A stretch of DNA of 64,000 bases from Weeksella massiliensis (GTDB lineage: Bacteria; Bacteroidota; Bacteroidia; Flavobacteriales; Weeksellaceae). This document shows, piece by piece, positions 9,074 through 18,787 of this stretch. The position numbers and the translations under genes are program-made. The notes beneath the pieces were generated by a model, which saw only the letters and a list, made by a program, of their open reading frames with translations, had not been told where the DNA came from and did no database searches. The stretch covers positions 124,001-188,000 of the forward strand of contig CCMH01000006.1 of the NCBI GenBank assembly GCA_000751595.1, in the 5' to 3' direction. How positions within the stretch are numbered: position 1 is the first letter of the stretch; each line of letters starts with the position of its first letter.

Positions 9074-10741
9074 TTACATACCTGCAACCCAAGCTGCTGG
9101 ATTTTGTCTTTGAGTTCCGTTCCAAACTTGGAAATTCATCACCGTCTGTCCGTCGGTTGTATCGATTGTTCCTAAAGCTTGTCCACGACCTACTTTATCT
9201 CCTTTCGAAACCGAAACCGAACTTAAATTTGTATAAGCTGTAAAGAAAGATCCATGACGCACAAGGACCATTTTGGCTCCTCCGGCAATTTGCTGCACAG
9301 CAGTTACTTCTCCTTCGAAAACTGCTTTTGCTTGCGCTCCACGACTGGTCGCAATATCTACCCCTAAATTTTCATACGAAATATTCGATAAAATTGGGTG
9401 AGAAGATGTACCAAAAGTCGCAACAACACGGCCATTATCTACCGGCCAACGCAAACGTCCTTTGCTCGAAGCGAAATCTCCAGAAATTCCTCCCAAACCA
9501 GTGCGGTCTTCATAGGCCTCATTATTCGGTGTTGCCTTATCTACTTTTACAACTTTTTCTTTTTCAGGAACTTTAGCTACAACTTCTTTTTCTGCTTTTT
9601 CACGTGCAGCTCTTTCGGCTTCTGCTCGAGCAGCAGCAATTTTTCGCTCATCTTCTTCTTTCTGCGCTTTGAGTCTTCTTTCTTCTTCAGCTTTCGCCAA
9701 AGCAATCAATCGTTGACGTTCGGCTTCTGCTTCTCGTTCTAATTTCTCGAACTTCTCAATCTCCGTACGCGCCGTTGTCACAAAAGATCCTTTCGGATTA
9801 GATTTTAGGTAAGATTGGTAGGATGCTTTTGTATGCGTAGAACGGGCTACGTTCCAAGCTCTTGCATCTTCTTCAATAACTTTTATAGCTTTTTGTGCCG
9901 AAGTATAATAATCCCCTTTCGGATTATCACTCATATATTTTTGAAATGCCGGAATGGTATTCGCGCTTAGCGCTATTTGCCATTCTTTTTTATCTTTTTC
10001 GGCTCTTAATTTTTCTAAGCGAATTTCCTCTTCAATAATTTTCTGAATTTGTGAGTTTATTTGCCGTTGTAAAGCTTCTTTTTCTCGAATTTGTGCGGTA
10101 ATCAAACCTTCATTTTTCTTAAACTCTTCAATTGCAGCATTTTTTGCACGACGCTCACTCTCCAAACCATCGGCAAAAATGACTTGTTGTTTAAGTACTT
10201 TTTCTTTATCGTTTACCGCTTTTTCTTTTTGTTTTTTCGCACTTACAATCGCCGCTTGCTTATCCATGATTTCTTGTGCTTGTGCTTTCTGGAAATCAGA
10301 ATATTTTTCTAAGTATTTGATACGACGATATGCCTGATTAAGACTTGTAGAAGACAAAACAAACAGCATTTTATTTGCTGTAGATTTGTTTTTATAAGCC
10401 TTGATCAAAACTTTTTTGTATTCCTCTTTTAGTCCAACCAATTCGCGAGAGAGTTTATTGATTTCTAGTTGAGTGGTATAAATATCATCATCTAGAAACT
10501 TTTTTTCTTTCGAAAGATTATTGACTAATTTCGACTGAACTTCTATTTTCTTTGTTAGATTCTGCACGAAATCAACACTCAATTTAGAGTCTTGTTGATT
10601 TTTTTTCAACTGATTACCAAGCTGAATAATTTCTTTTTTCAGCTCGAGGTTTTGTTTTTGTAATTTCTCTTTATCGCTTAATTTCTGTGCAAAGAGCAAA
10701 ACACCAGAAAAAAATAAGACGCAACTTAGGAAGATTCTCAT
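9074..10741 (-). CDS. EnvC-like murein hydrolase activator with degenerate M23 domain
   Basis: 555 residues. A signal peptide is followed by a long coiled coil (about 20-250), two tandem helical repeats (about 253-292 and 295-334), an Ala/Glu/Lys-rich coil (335-390) and a C-terminal LytM/M23 domain (428-555). The M23 zinc ligands are missing: the HxGxD site reads N458-L-G-V-D462 and the HxH site reads V534-M-N536. It is therefore probably not a peptidase but, like EnvC, an activator of periplasmic amidases at division. The repeats share W, A, a YxxYL-type segment and NPKG, and are not part of textbook EnvC. The start overlaps the stop of the DUF4292 gene by one base. Confidence 0.85.
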   Translation of the reverse strand: MRIFLSCVLFFSGVLLFAQKLSDKEKLQKQNLELKKEIIQLGNQLKKNQQDSKLSVDFVQNLTKKIEVQSKLVNNLSKEKKFLDDDIYTTQLEINKLSRELVGLKEEYKKVLIKAYKNKSTANKMLFVLSSTSLNQAYRRIKYLEKYSDFQKAQAQEIMDKQAAIVSAKKQKEKAVNDKEKVLKQQVIFADGLESERRAKNAAIEEFKKNEGLITAQIREKEALQRQINSQIQKIIEEEIRLEKLRAEKDKKEWQIALSANTIPAFQKYMSDNPKGDYYTSAQKAIKVIEEDARAWNVARSTHTKASYQSYLKSNPKGSFVTTARTEIEKFEKLEREAEAERQRLIALAKAEEERRLKAQKEEDERKIAAARAEAERAAREKAEKEVVAKVPEKEKVVKVDKATPNNEAYEDRTGLGGISGDFASSKGRLRWPVDNGRVVATFGTSSHPILSNISYENLGVDIATSRGAQAKAVFEGEVTAVQQIAGGAKMVLVRHGSFFTAYTNLSSVSVSKGDKVGRGQALGTIDTTDGQTVMNFQVWNGTQRQNPAAWVAGM

Positions 10742-11526
10742 TATTTAATATCTCTTTTCTTGTACCCACTCGGAATGCTAAATGGCGTATCTATTTGTTG
10801 AAATGTAAAACTATTATATTCTAAATCAATTTGTTTGGTTTTCTTATCTTTTACCAAAATTTTAACACTTTTAGGCAACTCTTCTTTCCCAGCTTTCACC
10901 CAATTAAGGTACTGAATTTGGACCTCAACTTTTTCTTTCGGATAGTTAAGATTGGCTTCTTTCAACCGAAAACCACTATCGAAAATATACGATTGTTCGT
11001 AAGCTTCTTTCTTCGATTTAGCCGCAGTCGGTGTTATTCTGTATTCATTGTTTACTTTTTCTGCCGTGAAATCCGTATCCGAAAGGTTGACAAATACTTT
11101 ACCCAACAACAAATTCTGAAATTTATGATAATCGATAAAATCGACACCCAACATTTTATTGATAAAAGAAAAATCACCATCTACATACGATTTCCCCATA
11201 TTTTCATACGCCTGAAAACCTTCTGGAGTAACCAAAGCGCGTGCCTTGAAAATAAATTTCTGTGCATTGATCCAGATTTTATCTTGATTATCGATAAAAA
11301 TCGTCGCATCGATTCCGGTATTCATATCTCCTAAATCGGCTTTGAGCGTTGATTTGATCATCAAATAATCAAAATTTGATTCTTTATTGAGCACATTTTT
11401 TATGATCGCACTACTACTCGATGCGAGAGCCGTGGTTTCGTTTACTTTGGTCGTTGCGGTTCCTTTTGTAGAAGCACAACTTGCCAGAAATAAACTCATC
11501 ATAACACAGATGGCAATTTTTCTCAT
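10741..11526 (-). CDS. DUF4292 lipoprotein
   Basis: 261 residues with a lipoprotein signal peptide (lipobox LASC, Cys17). The rest looks like a LolA/LolB-type beta-rich fold: repeated amphipathic strands, a KIWINAQKFIFKARALVTP segment and a C-terminal LNYPKEKVEVQIQY region. This is the usual DUF4292 pattern in Flavobacteriia, where it sits beside EnvC and dut as here. It is probably attached to a membrane in the periplasm. Function is not established. It is translationally coupled to the EnvC-like gene (TAATG overlap). Confidence 0.78.
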   Translation of the reverse strand: MRKIAICVMMSLFLASCASTKGTATTKVNETTALASSSSAIIKNVLNKESNFDYLMIKSTLKADLGDMNTGIDATIFIDNQDKIWINAQKFIFKARALVTPEGFQAYENMGKSYVDGDFSFINKMLGVDFIDYHKFQNLLLGKVFVNLSDTDFTAEKVNNEYRITPTAAKSKKEAYEQSYIFDSGFRLKEANLNYPKEKVEVQIQYLNWVKAGKEELPKSVKILVKDKKTKQIDLEYNSFTFQQIDTPFSIPSGYKKRDIK

Positions 11527-11538
11527 GATTTGATTGTC

Positions 11539-12549
11539 TTATTTTAGTTTAAAATCTAACACCGAATAATCTCCCAAACTGATGCTACGAGAAACGCCAT
11601 AATATTCGGCATTGTTCCCAATCATGCTATCGGTAAGATGGGCATTTTCGATGATGGCATTTTCTTGCACCAAGCTATCTACAATATTCGTGCAAATAAT
11701 TCTTGTTCCGTTTCCTAAGGAAACATTTGGTCCTACTTTAGAGTCTTCGATAACGACATTTTCGCCAATAAAACAGGGCTGAATAATCAATGAATTGGTG
11801 ATTTTAGCAGAGGCTGGAATCTCGAATTTACCATTGAAGCCTAATACTTTGCTGTTGGTTTCTACGGTAACTGTTTTGTTTCCGCAATCCATCCATTCAT
11901 CAACTTTTCCTAATGTAAATTTCTTGCCTTTGGCGCGCATATTTTCTAAGGCGTCAGTTAATTGGTATTCGCCACTTTTCATGATTTTATTATCAATCAG
12001 GAATTGAATTTCATTTTTCAGTTCTTGACCATCTTTGAAAAAATAAATACCTATAATCGCCAAATCAGACACAAATTCTTTAGGTTTTTCGACAAAGTCT
12101 GTGATATATCCGTAGCTATCTAATTTTACCACTCCAAAAGCACTTGGATTATCGACTTGCTTCACCCAAACAACTCCATCGTTTGTGGTATCGAGTTCGA
12201 AATTTGCTTGAAACAAAGTATCGGCAAATGCCACCACAACTGGTCCGTCCATCGCATCTTTTGCCATCCAAATCGCATGTGCAGTTCCCAACGGTTCATC
12301 TTGTCGATATATACTTCCTTTGGCTCCTAAACTTTCTGCAATTTGTAAGAGATCTTTTTCTATCTCCTCTCCAAAATCACCAATAACAAAAGCAATTTCG
12401 TCGATTGGTTCTGAAGATAATTTATGGATATCCTCTGCCAAACGATAAACAATTGGTTTACCAGCAATCGGAATCAAAGGCTTTGGCGTTGTCAGGGTAT
12501 GCGGTCGAAGACGAGAACCTCTTCCCGCCATTGGAATAATAATTTTCAT
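11539..12549 (-). CDS. sugar-1-phosphate nucleotidyltransferase with left-handed beta-helix tail
   Basis: 336 residues. The N-terminal NTP_transferase domain carries the signature GRGSRLRPHTLTTPKPLIP at residues 8-26 and later DTLFQANFELD. The C-terminal 80 residues show hexapeptide-like repeats (IGENVVIEDSKVGPNVSLG). These enzymes join a sugar-1-phosphate to a nucleotide; the sugar (glucose, mannose or other) cannot be read from sequence. The frame is open to 12684, but the extension overlaps dut and is not family-like, so I chose the ATG at 12549. It is one of the flippase-dut-DUF4292-EnvC-tatA run, suggesting supply of activated sugar for envelope glycans. Confidence 0.83.
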   Translation of the reverse strand: MKIIIPMAGRGSRLRPHTLTTPKPLIPIAGKPIVYRLAEDIHKLSSEPIDEIAFVIGDFGEEIEKDLLQIAESLGAKGSIYRQDEPLGTAHAIWMAKDAMDGPVVVAFADTLFQANFELDTTNDGVVWVKQVDNPSAFGVVKLDSYGYITDFVEKPKEFVSDLAIIGIYFFKDGQELKNEIQFLIDNKIMKSGEYQLTDALENMRAKGKKFTLGKVDEWMDCGNKTVTVETNSKVLGFNGKFEIPASAKITNSLIIQPCFIGENVVIEDSKVGPNVSLGNGTRIICTNIVDSLVQENAIIENAHLTDSMIGNNAEYYGVSRSISLGDYSVLDFKLK

Positions 12550-12592
12550 TGTATTTTTAGGTTTCTTTACTAACGTATTTATTTGCTTTTTC

Positions 12593-13024
12593 TTATTTTC
12601 CGGTACTACCAAATCCTTTGGCACCACGCGAAGTATCAGACAAATCTTGTACTTCTTCCCACTCGATTGTCTCATGTTTTGCAATCACCAATTGAGCGAT
12701 TCTCTCTCCGTTTTGGATGGTTGTTTTTTGGTTGGAAAGATTCACCATAATCACACCAATCTCTCCACGATAATCAGCATCAATTGTTCCGGGAGCGTTC
12801 AAGACAGATAAACCTTCTTTCAGAGCAAGACCGCTTCTTGGACGAACTTGTGCTTCGTAACCTGCAGGCAATTCGATCGAAATACCGGTCGGAATTAATT
12901 TTCTTTCCAAGGGTGCTAATTCTACCTCTTCGGTAAGATTTGCTGTAAGATCCATTCCTGCAGATAAGGCTGTTTTATAAGCCGGTAAAGCATGTTTGGA
13001 TAGGTTGATGATTTTTACTTTCAT
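12593..13024 (-). CDS. dut: dUTP diphosphatase
   Basis: 143 residues, full length for the homotrimeric family. All five motifs are visible: [39 protein letters not shown] and the C-terminal Gly-rich arm [10 protein letters not shown]. It hydrolyses dUTP to dUMP and pyrophosphate, keeping uracil out of DNA and feeding dTMP synthesis. It starts one base after the flippase stop and is followed by the nucleotidyltransferase gene, so it is probably co-transcribed. Confidence 0.95.
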   Translation of the reverse strand: MKVKIINLSKHALPAYKTALSAGMDLTANLTEEVELAPLERKLIPTGISIELPAGYEAQVRPRSGLALKEGLSVLNAPGTIDADYRGEIGVIMVNLSNQKTTIQNGERIAQLVIAKHETIEWEEVQDLSDTSRGAKGFGSTGK

Positions 13025-13025
13025 C

Positions 13026-14444
13026 TTATTTTTTTTCTAATTTAATACTCCTTTTTTCTATAAAATAAGTCATCGCAATATACATGATAAGCAAACCATT
13101 TCCAATGAAAAAGTTACTGTCTAACAGGTAATATGTTACACATGTAATGGCGATTGCAGAACCTGTATAAAGGACAATTTTCTTGGTTTTATACGGAATT
13201 TTATATTCTTTTTGTCCCCAAAAATACGAAATCAACATCATACTTGCATAGGCCAAAAGCGTCGCCCAAGCAGAAACCATGAAACCATATTTTCTGAGTA
13301 AGAAGAAATTCATCACTACTGTAATGCCACATCCTACCAAAGAAATAATTGTACCGACGTAGGTTTTATCGGTCACTTTGTACCAAGTTGACAAGTTGAA
13401 ATATAAACCGTAAAACAAATTGGCGATGAGAATTATTGGGACGATATCCATGGCAATCCAATAAGATGGATTTCTGATTAGGATTAATTTTATCCAACCA
13501 AGATTCGCTACAACACCGATAATCACTACATTACAAACGATACTGAAATACAACAGCACATCGGCATACGTTTTTCGGCTATCTGCTTTCTCCGACACTT
13601 TGAAGAAAAAAGGTTCAACGCCCATTCGGTAAGCGGTAACAAAAAGGGTGAGAATCATGGCCAATTTATAGACTCCGTTGTAGGCACCTGCATCGGCTTC
13701 GGAAATAACATTTCTTTGGATAAGTTTATCGAGGTTTTCATTGGTTACGAAAGCCAAACCGGCAATCATGATTGGATATCCGTAATGAAACATTTTCTTG
13801 AATAATGCCCAGTCGAATTTAAATTGGATTTTCCTCAACACCGGAAGTAAAAGAACAAACCCCAACATACTAGCCAAGAGATTAGCGACAAAAGTGTAGG
13901 AAACTTTTTCTGACAAGCCAATTTTTTCCAGCCAATTATCGGCAATCCAATAAAGCATTGCAAAAGTTAGAATCGCCTGAAAAGTACTGATCACAATTCG
14001 GACAAGCGCATATTTCGCCGGCATACTATTGAAGCGTAAATAGGCGAACGGAATCACACAAAGGGTATCGAAAAAGATAATCCAACCAAACCATTTCAAG
14101 TATTCGGGATGATTGGCATAATCGGCAAAATTGGCTAAAGGTTGCAAAAATAGATACACGAGCAAAATAAATATACTCGAGGTGAAGAACATAAACCAAA
14201 ACGAAGTGTTGAGTGTTTTTTTGTACAATCCATCTTGTGAGGCATACCTAAAAAAAGCTGTTTCGAAACCAAAAGTCAAAATCACATTCAGGTAAGAAAC
14301 TGCTGCATAGAGCTGTCCGTATTGCGAATACTCTACACTATTTACTTCTTTTATGATAAAAGGTGTAAGGATAAAAATAATGAGTCGCGGCAAAATCGCA
14401 CCCATTCCATAAATTATCGTTTCGCTTAAGAGTTTTTTATACAA
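13026..14444 (-). CDS. polysaccharide/oligosaccharide flippase (Wzx/MOP family)
   Basis: 472 residues with about 12 to 14 hydrophobic segments and the N-terminal family pattern [19 protein letters not shown]. Such proteins flip lipid-linked sugars across the inner membrane. The start codon is TTG at 14444: an in-frame stop lies four codons upstream, and the next ATG (codon 14) would cut into the conserved N-terminus. It is the first gene of the minus-strand run that continues to tatA and is divergent from gpsA across about 100 bases. The sugar substrate is unknown. Confidence 0.85.
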   Translation of the reverse strand: MYKKLLSETIIYGMGAILPRLIIFILTPFIIKEVNSVEYSQYGQLYAAVSYLNVILTFGFETAFFRYASQDGLYKKTLNTSFWFMFFTSSIFILLVYLFLQPLANFADYANHPEYLKWFGWIIFFDTLCVIPFAYLRFNSMPAKYALVRIVISTFQAILTFAMLYWIADNWLEKIGLSEKVSYTFVANLLASMLGFVLLLPVLRKIQFKFDWALFKKMFHYGYPIMIAGLAFVTNENLDKLIQRNVISEADAGAYNGVYKLAMILTLFVTAYRMGVEPFFFKVSEKADSRKTYADVLLYFSIVCNVVIIGVVANLGWIKLILIRNPSYWIAMDIVPIILIANLFYGLYFNLSTWYKVTDKTYVGTIISLVGCGITVVMNFFLLRKYGFMVSAWATLLAYASMMLISYFWGQKEYKIPYKTKKIVLYTGSAIAITCVTYYLLDSNFFIGNGLLIMYIAMTYFIEKRSIKLEKK

Positions 14445-14518
14445 AGGCTTAGTCTAAAATATTCAACAAAATTGAGATTTCTTTTTCAAAAATCAAAACT
14501 TAGGTCGTGGTAAAATGC

Positions 14519-14526
14519 GTATCTTT
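14519..14526 (+). promoter_or_regulatory. -7 box of gpsA
   Basis: TATCTTTG matches TAnnTTTG and lies 20 bases before the gpsA ATG. No convincing -33 TTG is seen. Confidence 0.5.
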
Positions 14527-14546
14527 GTAGGTTCAAAATTCACTCG

Positions 14547-15548
14547 ATGAAAGAATTAGAAACCTATCGTATTGGTTTAATCGGAAATGGCAGTTGGGCA
14601 ACCGCAATTGCGAAGATACTAAGTAAAAATCTGAGCAATATTCGGTGGTGGGTAAAAGATGATTTTGTGAAAGGGCATTTGATGCGCTCGAAACATAATC
14701 CTACCTATTTGACTGATGTTGAGTTTGATCCGAATCAATTTATTATTTCTACCGATATCAACGAAGTTGTTTTCGAAAGTGATATTATCTTTCTTGTTGT
14801 TCCTTCTATTTACGTAGAAAAATGTTTAGAACCGCTCAATGTTCCGTTGAAAGATAAAATTATCGTGAGCTCGATAAAAGGAATTGTACCAAATCATTAT
14901 TTAGCTGTGAACGAATTTTTGCATCAAAAATATCAAGTTCCTACCGAAAATATGGGCGTTGTGAGTGGTCCTTGCCATGCCGAAGAAGTTGCTCTCGAGC
15001 GATTATCGTATCTTACCGTTGCGCATCAAGACCAAAAAATGGCCGAAACGATTGCCAATTGTTTACGGTGCGATTTTATACAAGCCAAAATTACCGACGA
15101 TGTTACCGGAACCGAATATGGGGCAATCCTAAAAAATATTTATGCCATAGCAGCCGGTATTGCACATGGGATAGGTTTTGGTGATAATTTTCAGGCAGTG
15201 CTGATGAGTAACGCAATCCGTGAAATGGAACGCGTCTTGGATGTAGTCGATTCGCGCGATCGCGATATCAACGACTCTGCTTATTTGGGTGATCTTTTGG
15301 TTACAGGATACTCTTTTTTCTCGCGCAATCGAATGTTTGGAAACATGATCGGGAAAGGCTATACCGTGAAATCTGCAATCCTAGAAATGAACATGGTTGC
15401 CGAAGGATATTATGCGACAAGAGGTGTGTACGAAATGAAGGATAAATTCGAAGTGAAGTGTCCGATCATCTCTGCTGTGTATAAAATTTTATATTTAGGA
15501 AAAAATCCTAAAAAAGTAATGGATAAATTGGCCAAAAAATTAGACTAA
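14547..15548 (+). CDS. gpsA: NAD(P)-dependent glycerol-3-phosphate dehydrogenase
   Basis: 333 residues. The dinucleotide-binding loop is GNGSWATAIA (residues 13-22). Lys111 lies in SSIKGI, and the catalytic Lys196 lies in YGAILKNIYAIAAGI with the GIGFGDNFQA helix after it. It reduces dihydroxyacetone phosphate to sn-glycerol-3-phosphate, the backbone for phospholipids, in the cytoplasm. The stop overlaps the start of the next small gene by one base (TAATG), so the two are coupled. Confidence 0.94.
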   Translation: MKELETYRIGLIGNGSWATAIAKILSKNLSNIRWWVKDDFVKGHLMRSKHNPTYLTDVEFDPNQFIISTDINEVVFESDIIFLVVPSIYVEKCLEPLNVPLKDKIIVSSIKGIVPNHYLAVNEFLHQKYQVPTENMGVVSGPCHAEEVALERLSYLTVAHQDQKMAETIANCLRCDFIQAKITDDVTGTEYGAILKNIYAIAAGIAHGIGFGDNFQAVLMSNAIREMERVLDVVDSRDRDINDSAYLGDLLVTGYSFFSRNRMFGNMIGKGYTVKSAILEMNMVAEGYYATRGVYEMKDKFEVKCPIISAVYKILYLGKNPKKVMDKLAKKLD

Positions 15549-15955
15549 TGCTAAAAAGAGATTTCATCGCAAAATACATCGAAGAGCTTGGTAAGATGCT
15601 CAGCAAACTACTCGATATCGAAAACTACAAAGATGCTGTTTCTGATTTTGATTATTATTTCAAAGAAATGTTGCATGCTTATTACCATATAGATGATGAA
15701 CAATTGCAGCTACTTCTAGAAGAAAATGAAGAGCGCGATTTATTTTTGTTGAGTTTTGATATGAAAAACAAAAACATTTTGGCTTTTGCCAAAGCTGCTC
15801 ATTATTACGCAGAACAAGGCGAAACAGAAAAAGCCCGACAAATTCTTGCAATCATACAACGCATCAATCAAATAAATTCTGATGTATTCCGTTTTCCGAC
15901 AGAAGAAGACAATTGGGTACAAAAAGCAATAAAAGAACTTCCTGCACTAAATTAG
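15548..15955 (+). CDS. uncharacterised small helical protein coupled to gpsA
   Basis: 135 residues, not recognised. It is entirely helical by composition and acidic, without signal peptide or membrane segment. The C-terminal half (YYAEQGETEKARQILAII) looks like a single TPR-like helix pair. It overlaps the gpsA stop by one base. The A/T-rich coding pattern and strong start coupling support it as real. No function can be assigned; a DUF family with scattered Flavobacteriia members is possible. Confidence 0.65.
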   Translation: MLKRDFIAKYIEELGKMLSKLLDIENYKDAVSDFDYYFKEMLHAYYHIDDEQLQLLLEENEERDLFLLSFDMKNKNILAFAKAAHYYAEQGETEKARQILAIIQRINQINSDVFRFPTEEDNWVQKAIKELPALN

Positions 15956-15957
15956 AT

Positions 15958-15988
15958 TTTGTCTAAATAAATATTTCATGTAGTTTTG
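15958..15988 (+). promoter_or_regulatory. promoter of the siderophore-interacting protein gene
   Basis: TTTG (TTG at 15959-15961), a 19-base spacer, then TAGTTTTG (15981-15988). This is a good match to the Bacteroidota sigma promoter in both boxes and spacing. The ATG at 16009 is 21 bases downstream, which decides against the ATG at 15997. Confidence 0.7.
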
Positions 15989-16008
15989 TCGATCATTTGA
16001 TCAAAAGC

Positions 16009-16842
16009 ATGGCTGAAAAATCGAAAATCGCAAAACAGAAATTTGTGTTACAACACAAAGAGTTCATCGGACCAAATTTCATACGTCTATATTTAGGACG
16101 AGAAAACATCGAACAATATCTTTCGATGACCTGTGGCAGTAGCTGCAAACTCTACTTTCCGCCGCTTGGGATGCGCGACATTCATTTTGCGAGTTACGAT
16201 GAAAAATCAGGAAAATGGATTTCTCCGAGCGAGAAATTCAAACCAAAATCCAGAACGTATACCTTACGGAAAATCCTACCCGAAAATAATCAATTGGTTA
16301 TCGACGTTGCAAATCATGGTACACAAGGACCTGGAACGCGCTGGGCAAACGAAGCAAAAGTTGGGGATGCAATTGGCGTAACCATGAAAAGTAAATCTAA
16401 AAAAATTGCCGCAAAAGCCGATTGGTATTGTTTGGCTGCCGATCTTACAGGTTTACCTGTTGTGTCGGTCATTGCCGAAAATTTACCTTCTACCGCTAAA
16501 GGTGTTTTGCTAATCGAGGTGCCTTCTGAGCAAGATATTCATGCGATTGATACGCCCTTGGAAATTCATTGGGTTGTGAATCCTTTGGTTGGAGCAAATT
16601 CTGATTTGTACAAAAAACTGAAAAACATTGAATTTCCTAACAAGAAAAAAATTAGTCGTTTTGCATATGTTGCCACAGAATCTACGAGTACGAAAAAAAT
16701 CAGAACGTTTTTTAAAGATACTTTGGCTTGGAAAAAAGACGAATATTTCTGCACATCGCACTGGAAATTAGGCAAAGAAGAACGCAATGCGTTAGAGCAA
16801 TGTCACGAAAAAATAGAAACCCAAGAATTGATTTCTTTGTAA
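16009..16842 (+). CDS. siderophore-interacting protein (FAD-binding, ViuB/SIP family)
   Basis: 277 residues. The N-terminal half is a ferredoxin-reductase-like FAD domain with RTYTLRK near residue 80. The C-terminal SIP domain contains DWYCLAADLTGLPVVSVIAENLP, a typical family segment, and ends with the EYFCTSHWKLGKEE helix. SIP proteins reduce ferric siderophores in the cytoplasm to release iron. There is no siderophore transporter beside it. The start is chosen from the promoter position. Flanked by its own promoter and terminator. Confidence 0.8.
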   Translation: MAEKSKIAKQKFVLQHKEFIGPNFIRLYLGRENIEQYLSMTCGSSCKLYFPPLGMRDIHFASYDEKSGKWISPSEKFKPKSRTYTLRKILPENNQLVIDVANHGTQGPGTRWANEAKVGDAIGVTMKSKSKKIAAKADWYCLAADLTGLPVVSVIAENLPSTAKGVLLIEVPSEQDIHAIDTPLEIHWVVNPLVGANSDLYKKLKNIEFPNKKKISRFAYVATESTSTKKIRTFFKDTLAWKKDEYFCTSHWKLGKEERNALEQCHEKIETQELISL

Positions 16843-16868
16843 GAAGCTTACTATCATTATCATATCAT

Positions 16869-16902
16869 AAAAAAATCCACCCGAATTCGAGTGGATTTTT
16901 TT
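16869..16902. terminator. bidirectional terminator between convergent genes
   Basis: AAAAATCCAC and GTGGATTTTT pair around CCGAATTCGA. It is flanked by A/T runs between the stop at 16842 and the convergent stop at 16903. Confidence 0.85.
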
Positions 16903-18786
16903 TTATTCTTTTTCTTTGTCTTCTTTAAGCTTTCGTTCTAATTCTGCCTGAATATCTTCTAAAACAGGTTTGACGGTCGATTCTGGTAAATCGGAAATTC
17001 GGATATACATCAAACCATCAATCGCATCATTGAATTTCGGATCGACATTGAACGCAATAACTTTTGCATTTTGTTTGATGTATTTTTTTATCAACACTGG
17101 CAAACGCAGCATGTTTGGTTCTAGTTCATCAATCAACTTATCAAATTTATTAAGATCGGCATTGTCTTCGAAAATCAAACTTCTCTCCTCTTCTTTTAGT
17201 TTTACTTTGTACTCGTTTTTGGCGTGCACAAATTGCGCTACACTCGGATCGAAATAATGTGAACGCATAAACTCGATCATCAACGATTTAGAAAAATCAG
17301 AAAACTGATTGCTGATACTCACGCCGCCCATAATGTATTTTTGTTGTGGATTACGCAAAGTAACATGGACAATTCCTCGCCAAAGCAAAAAAAGTGGCAT
17401 TGGTTTTTGCTGATAATCTTCGACCACAAAAGCGCGCCCCATTTCTATACATTTCTTGAAGAAAGGATGAATTTCGGGTTCGAAATTAAACAACTCACTG
17501 ATATAAAACCCTTTAACTCCATATTTTTCATACACTTCAGACCCTAAAGCCATTCGATACGCCCCAACAATTCGCTCATTTTCTTTGTCCCACAACAATA
17601 GATGATGGTAATGATTATCATACCAATCCAAATCAATTTCATGGTTAGTTCCTTCTCCAATTGCCCGAAAAGTAATTTCGCGTAATCGTCCGATTTCTCG
17701 TAAAATACTCGGAATATTTTGGGCCAAAGCAAAATAACATTCATACTGATTACTGGTAAAGAGCAAATTCATCGGATCTTCATTCAGAACCTTTATATCC
17801 TTCAGTAATGACTCCTTACTGGTTTCACTAATTATATCTTTTGGTTTGGGCGCGCGTGATAATTGTGGGATAAATTGCGGAATTATTTTCAACGGTAAAG
17901 ATGGAATTGTTGATGGAATTCTCTTGATAGTATCAATGGATAAATTCTCTCTCAACGAGTTTTTCTTACCGTAATAAGACGACAAAAGATAGACTTTCCG
18001 ACGCAAGAAAAGTCTGAATTGCTCGACGTCTTTGTAAGCTTCTTGTGTTTTTGGTAGGATCGGTTTCCCGATTCTTATTTGGATAGGTTTTGTTCTTTTA
18101 CGAATCATCTCAGAAGGCAACATCGCCGTTTGTACATCGGGATGCAACTTAGACATTCGGTAAAATAACTTGCTGTTTCTCGCTCTGAAAAACATTGGCA
18201 CTACTGGAACTTTGGCTTTTTGTACCAAACGAATAGCAGAATCTTGCCAAACGCGATCGACAATTTCTCCATCCTCATTTTTGAAAGATACTTCTCCAGC
18301 TGGGAAAATTCCCAAACCGCCCCCTTCTTGCAAATGAGAAAGCGCTGCGCGTAAGCCGTGTAAACTGCTGTACACTTCTTTTCTCGACTCGAAAGGATTC
18401 ACCGGAATTACCATCGGTTCTAAAGGTTTTATCTGATGCAAAAGAAAATTCCCCATCACTTTGAAGTCGGGTCGAACTTTCCCAATGGCATGCATCATAA
18501 TTATCCCATCTAATGCACCCAGCGGATGATTGGCCAAGATAATAAATGGCCCGGTTTTCGGAATTCTATTGAGGTCTTCTTCATGGATCTCATAATCCAC
18601 ATCGATATCATCCAACAAATAATCTAAAAATTTGTCGGTGGGTAAATCTTTTCCTCTATTATAGATTTGATTAAGCACATTGAGTCGCGTAATATTTATT
18701 ACCGACCACGCAATTGGTTTGCCTAATATTCCTAATTTTTTCAAGCCTAAAGCTTTGTATATGTCATCTGTCGATACAATTCCCAT
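16903..18786 (-). CDS. OlsF-like bifunctional acyltransferase (lysophospholipid AT + GNAT-type N-acyltransferase)
   Basis: 627 residues with two halves. The N-terminal half is a PlsC-like acyltransferase with NHPLGALDG (His87, Asp93, one residue longer than the usual HX4D) and FPAGE near residue 160. The C-terminal half (about 330-530) is OlsB/hemolysin-like, with GAYRMALGSEVYEKYG and EMGRAFVVEDYQ. This fusion is the architecture of OlsF, described in Serratia and Flavobacterium as making ornithine lipids by N- then O-acylation. Glycine or other amino-acid lipids are alternatives. It acts at the inner membrane. It follows the aspartate kinase gene by one base, probably as an operon. Confidence 0.75.
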   Translation of the reverse strand: MGIVSTDDIYKALGLKKLGILGKPIAWSVINITRLNVLNQIYNRGKDLPTDKFLDYLLDDIDVDYEIHEEDLNRIPKTGPFIILANHPLGALDGIIMMHAIGKVRPDFKVMGNFLLHQIKPLEPMVIPVNPFESRKEVYSSLHGLRAALSHLQEGGGLGIFPAGEVSFKNEDGEIVDRVWQDSAIRLVQKAKVPVVPMFFRARNSKLFYRMSKLHPDVQTAMLPSEMIRKRTKPIQIRIGKPILPKTQEAYKDVEQFRLFLRRKVYLLSSYYGKKNSLRENLSIDTIKRIPSTIPSLPLKIIPQFIPQLSRAPKPKDIISETSKESLLKDIKVLNEDPMNLLFTSNQYECYFALAQNIPSILREIGRLREITFRAIGEGTNHEIDLDWYDNHYHHLLLWDKENERIVGAYRMALGSEVYEKYGVKGFYISELFNFEPEIHPFFKKCIEMGRAFVVEDYQQKPMPLFLLWRGIVHVTLRNPQQKYIMGGVSISNQFSDFSKSLMIEFMRSHYFDPSVAQFVHAKNEYKVKLKEEERSLIFEDNADLNKFDKLIDELEPNMLRLPVLIKKYIKQNAKVIAFNVDPKFNDAIDGLMYIRISDLPESTVKPVLEDIQAELERKLKEDKEKE

Positions 18787-18787
18787 G

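Noticed and set aside
9607-10400. Plus-strand frames opposite the EnvC-like coiled coil
   Set aside because: They are low-complexity Phe/Ser-rich shadows of the Lys/Glu-rich coding strand.
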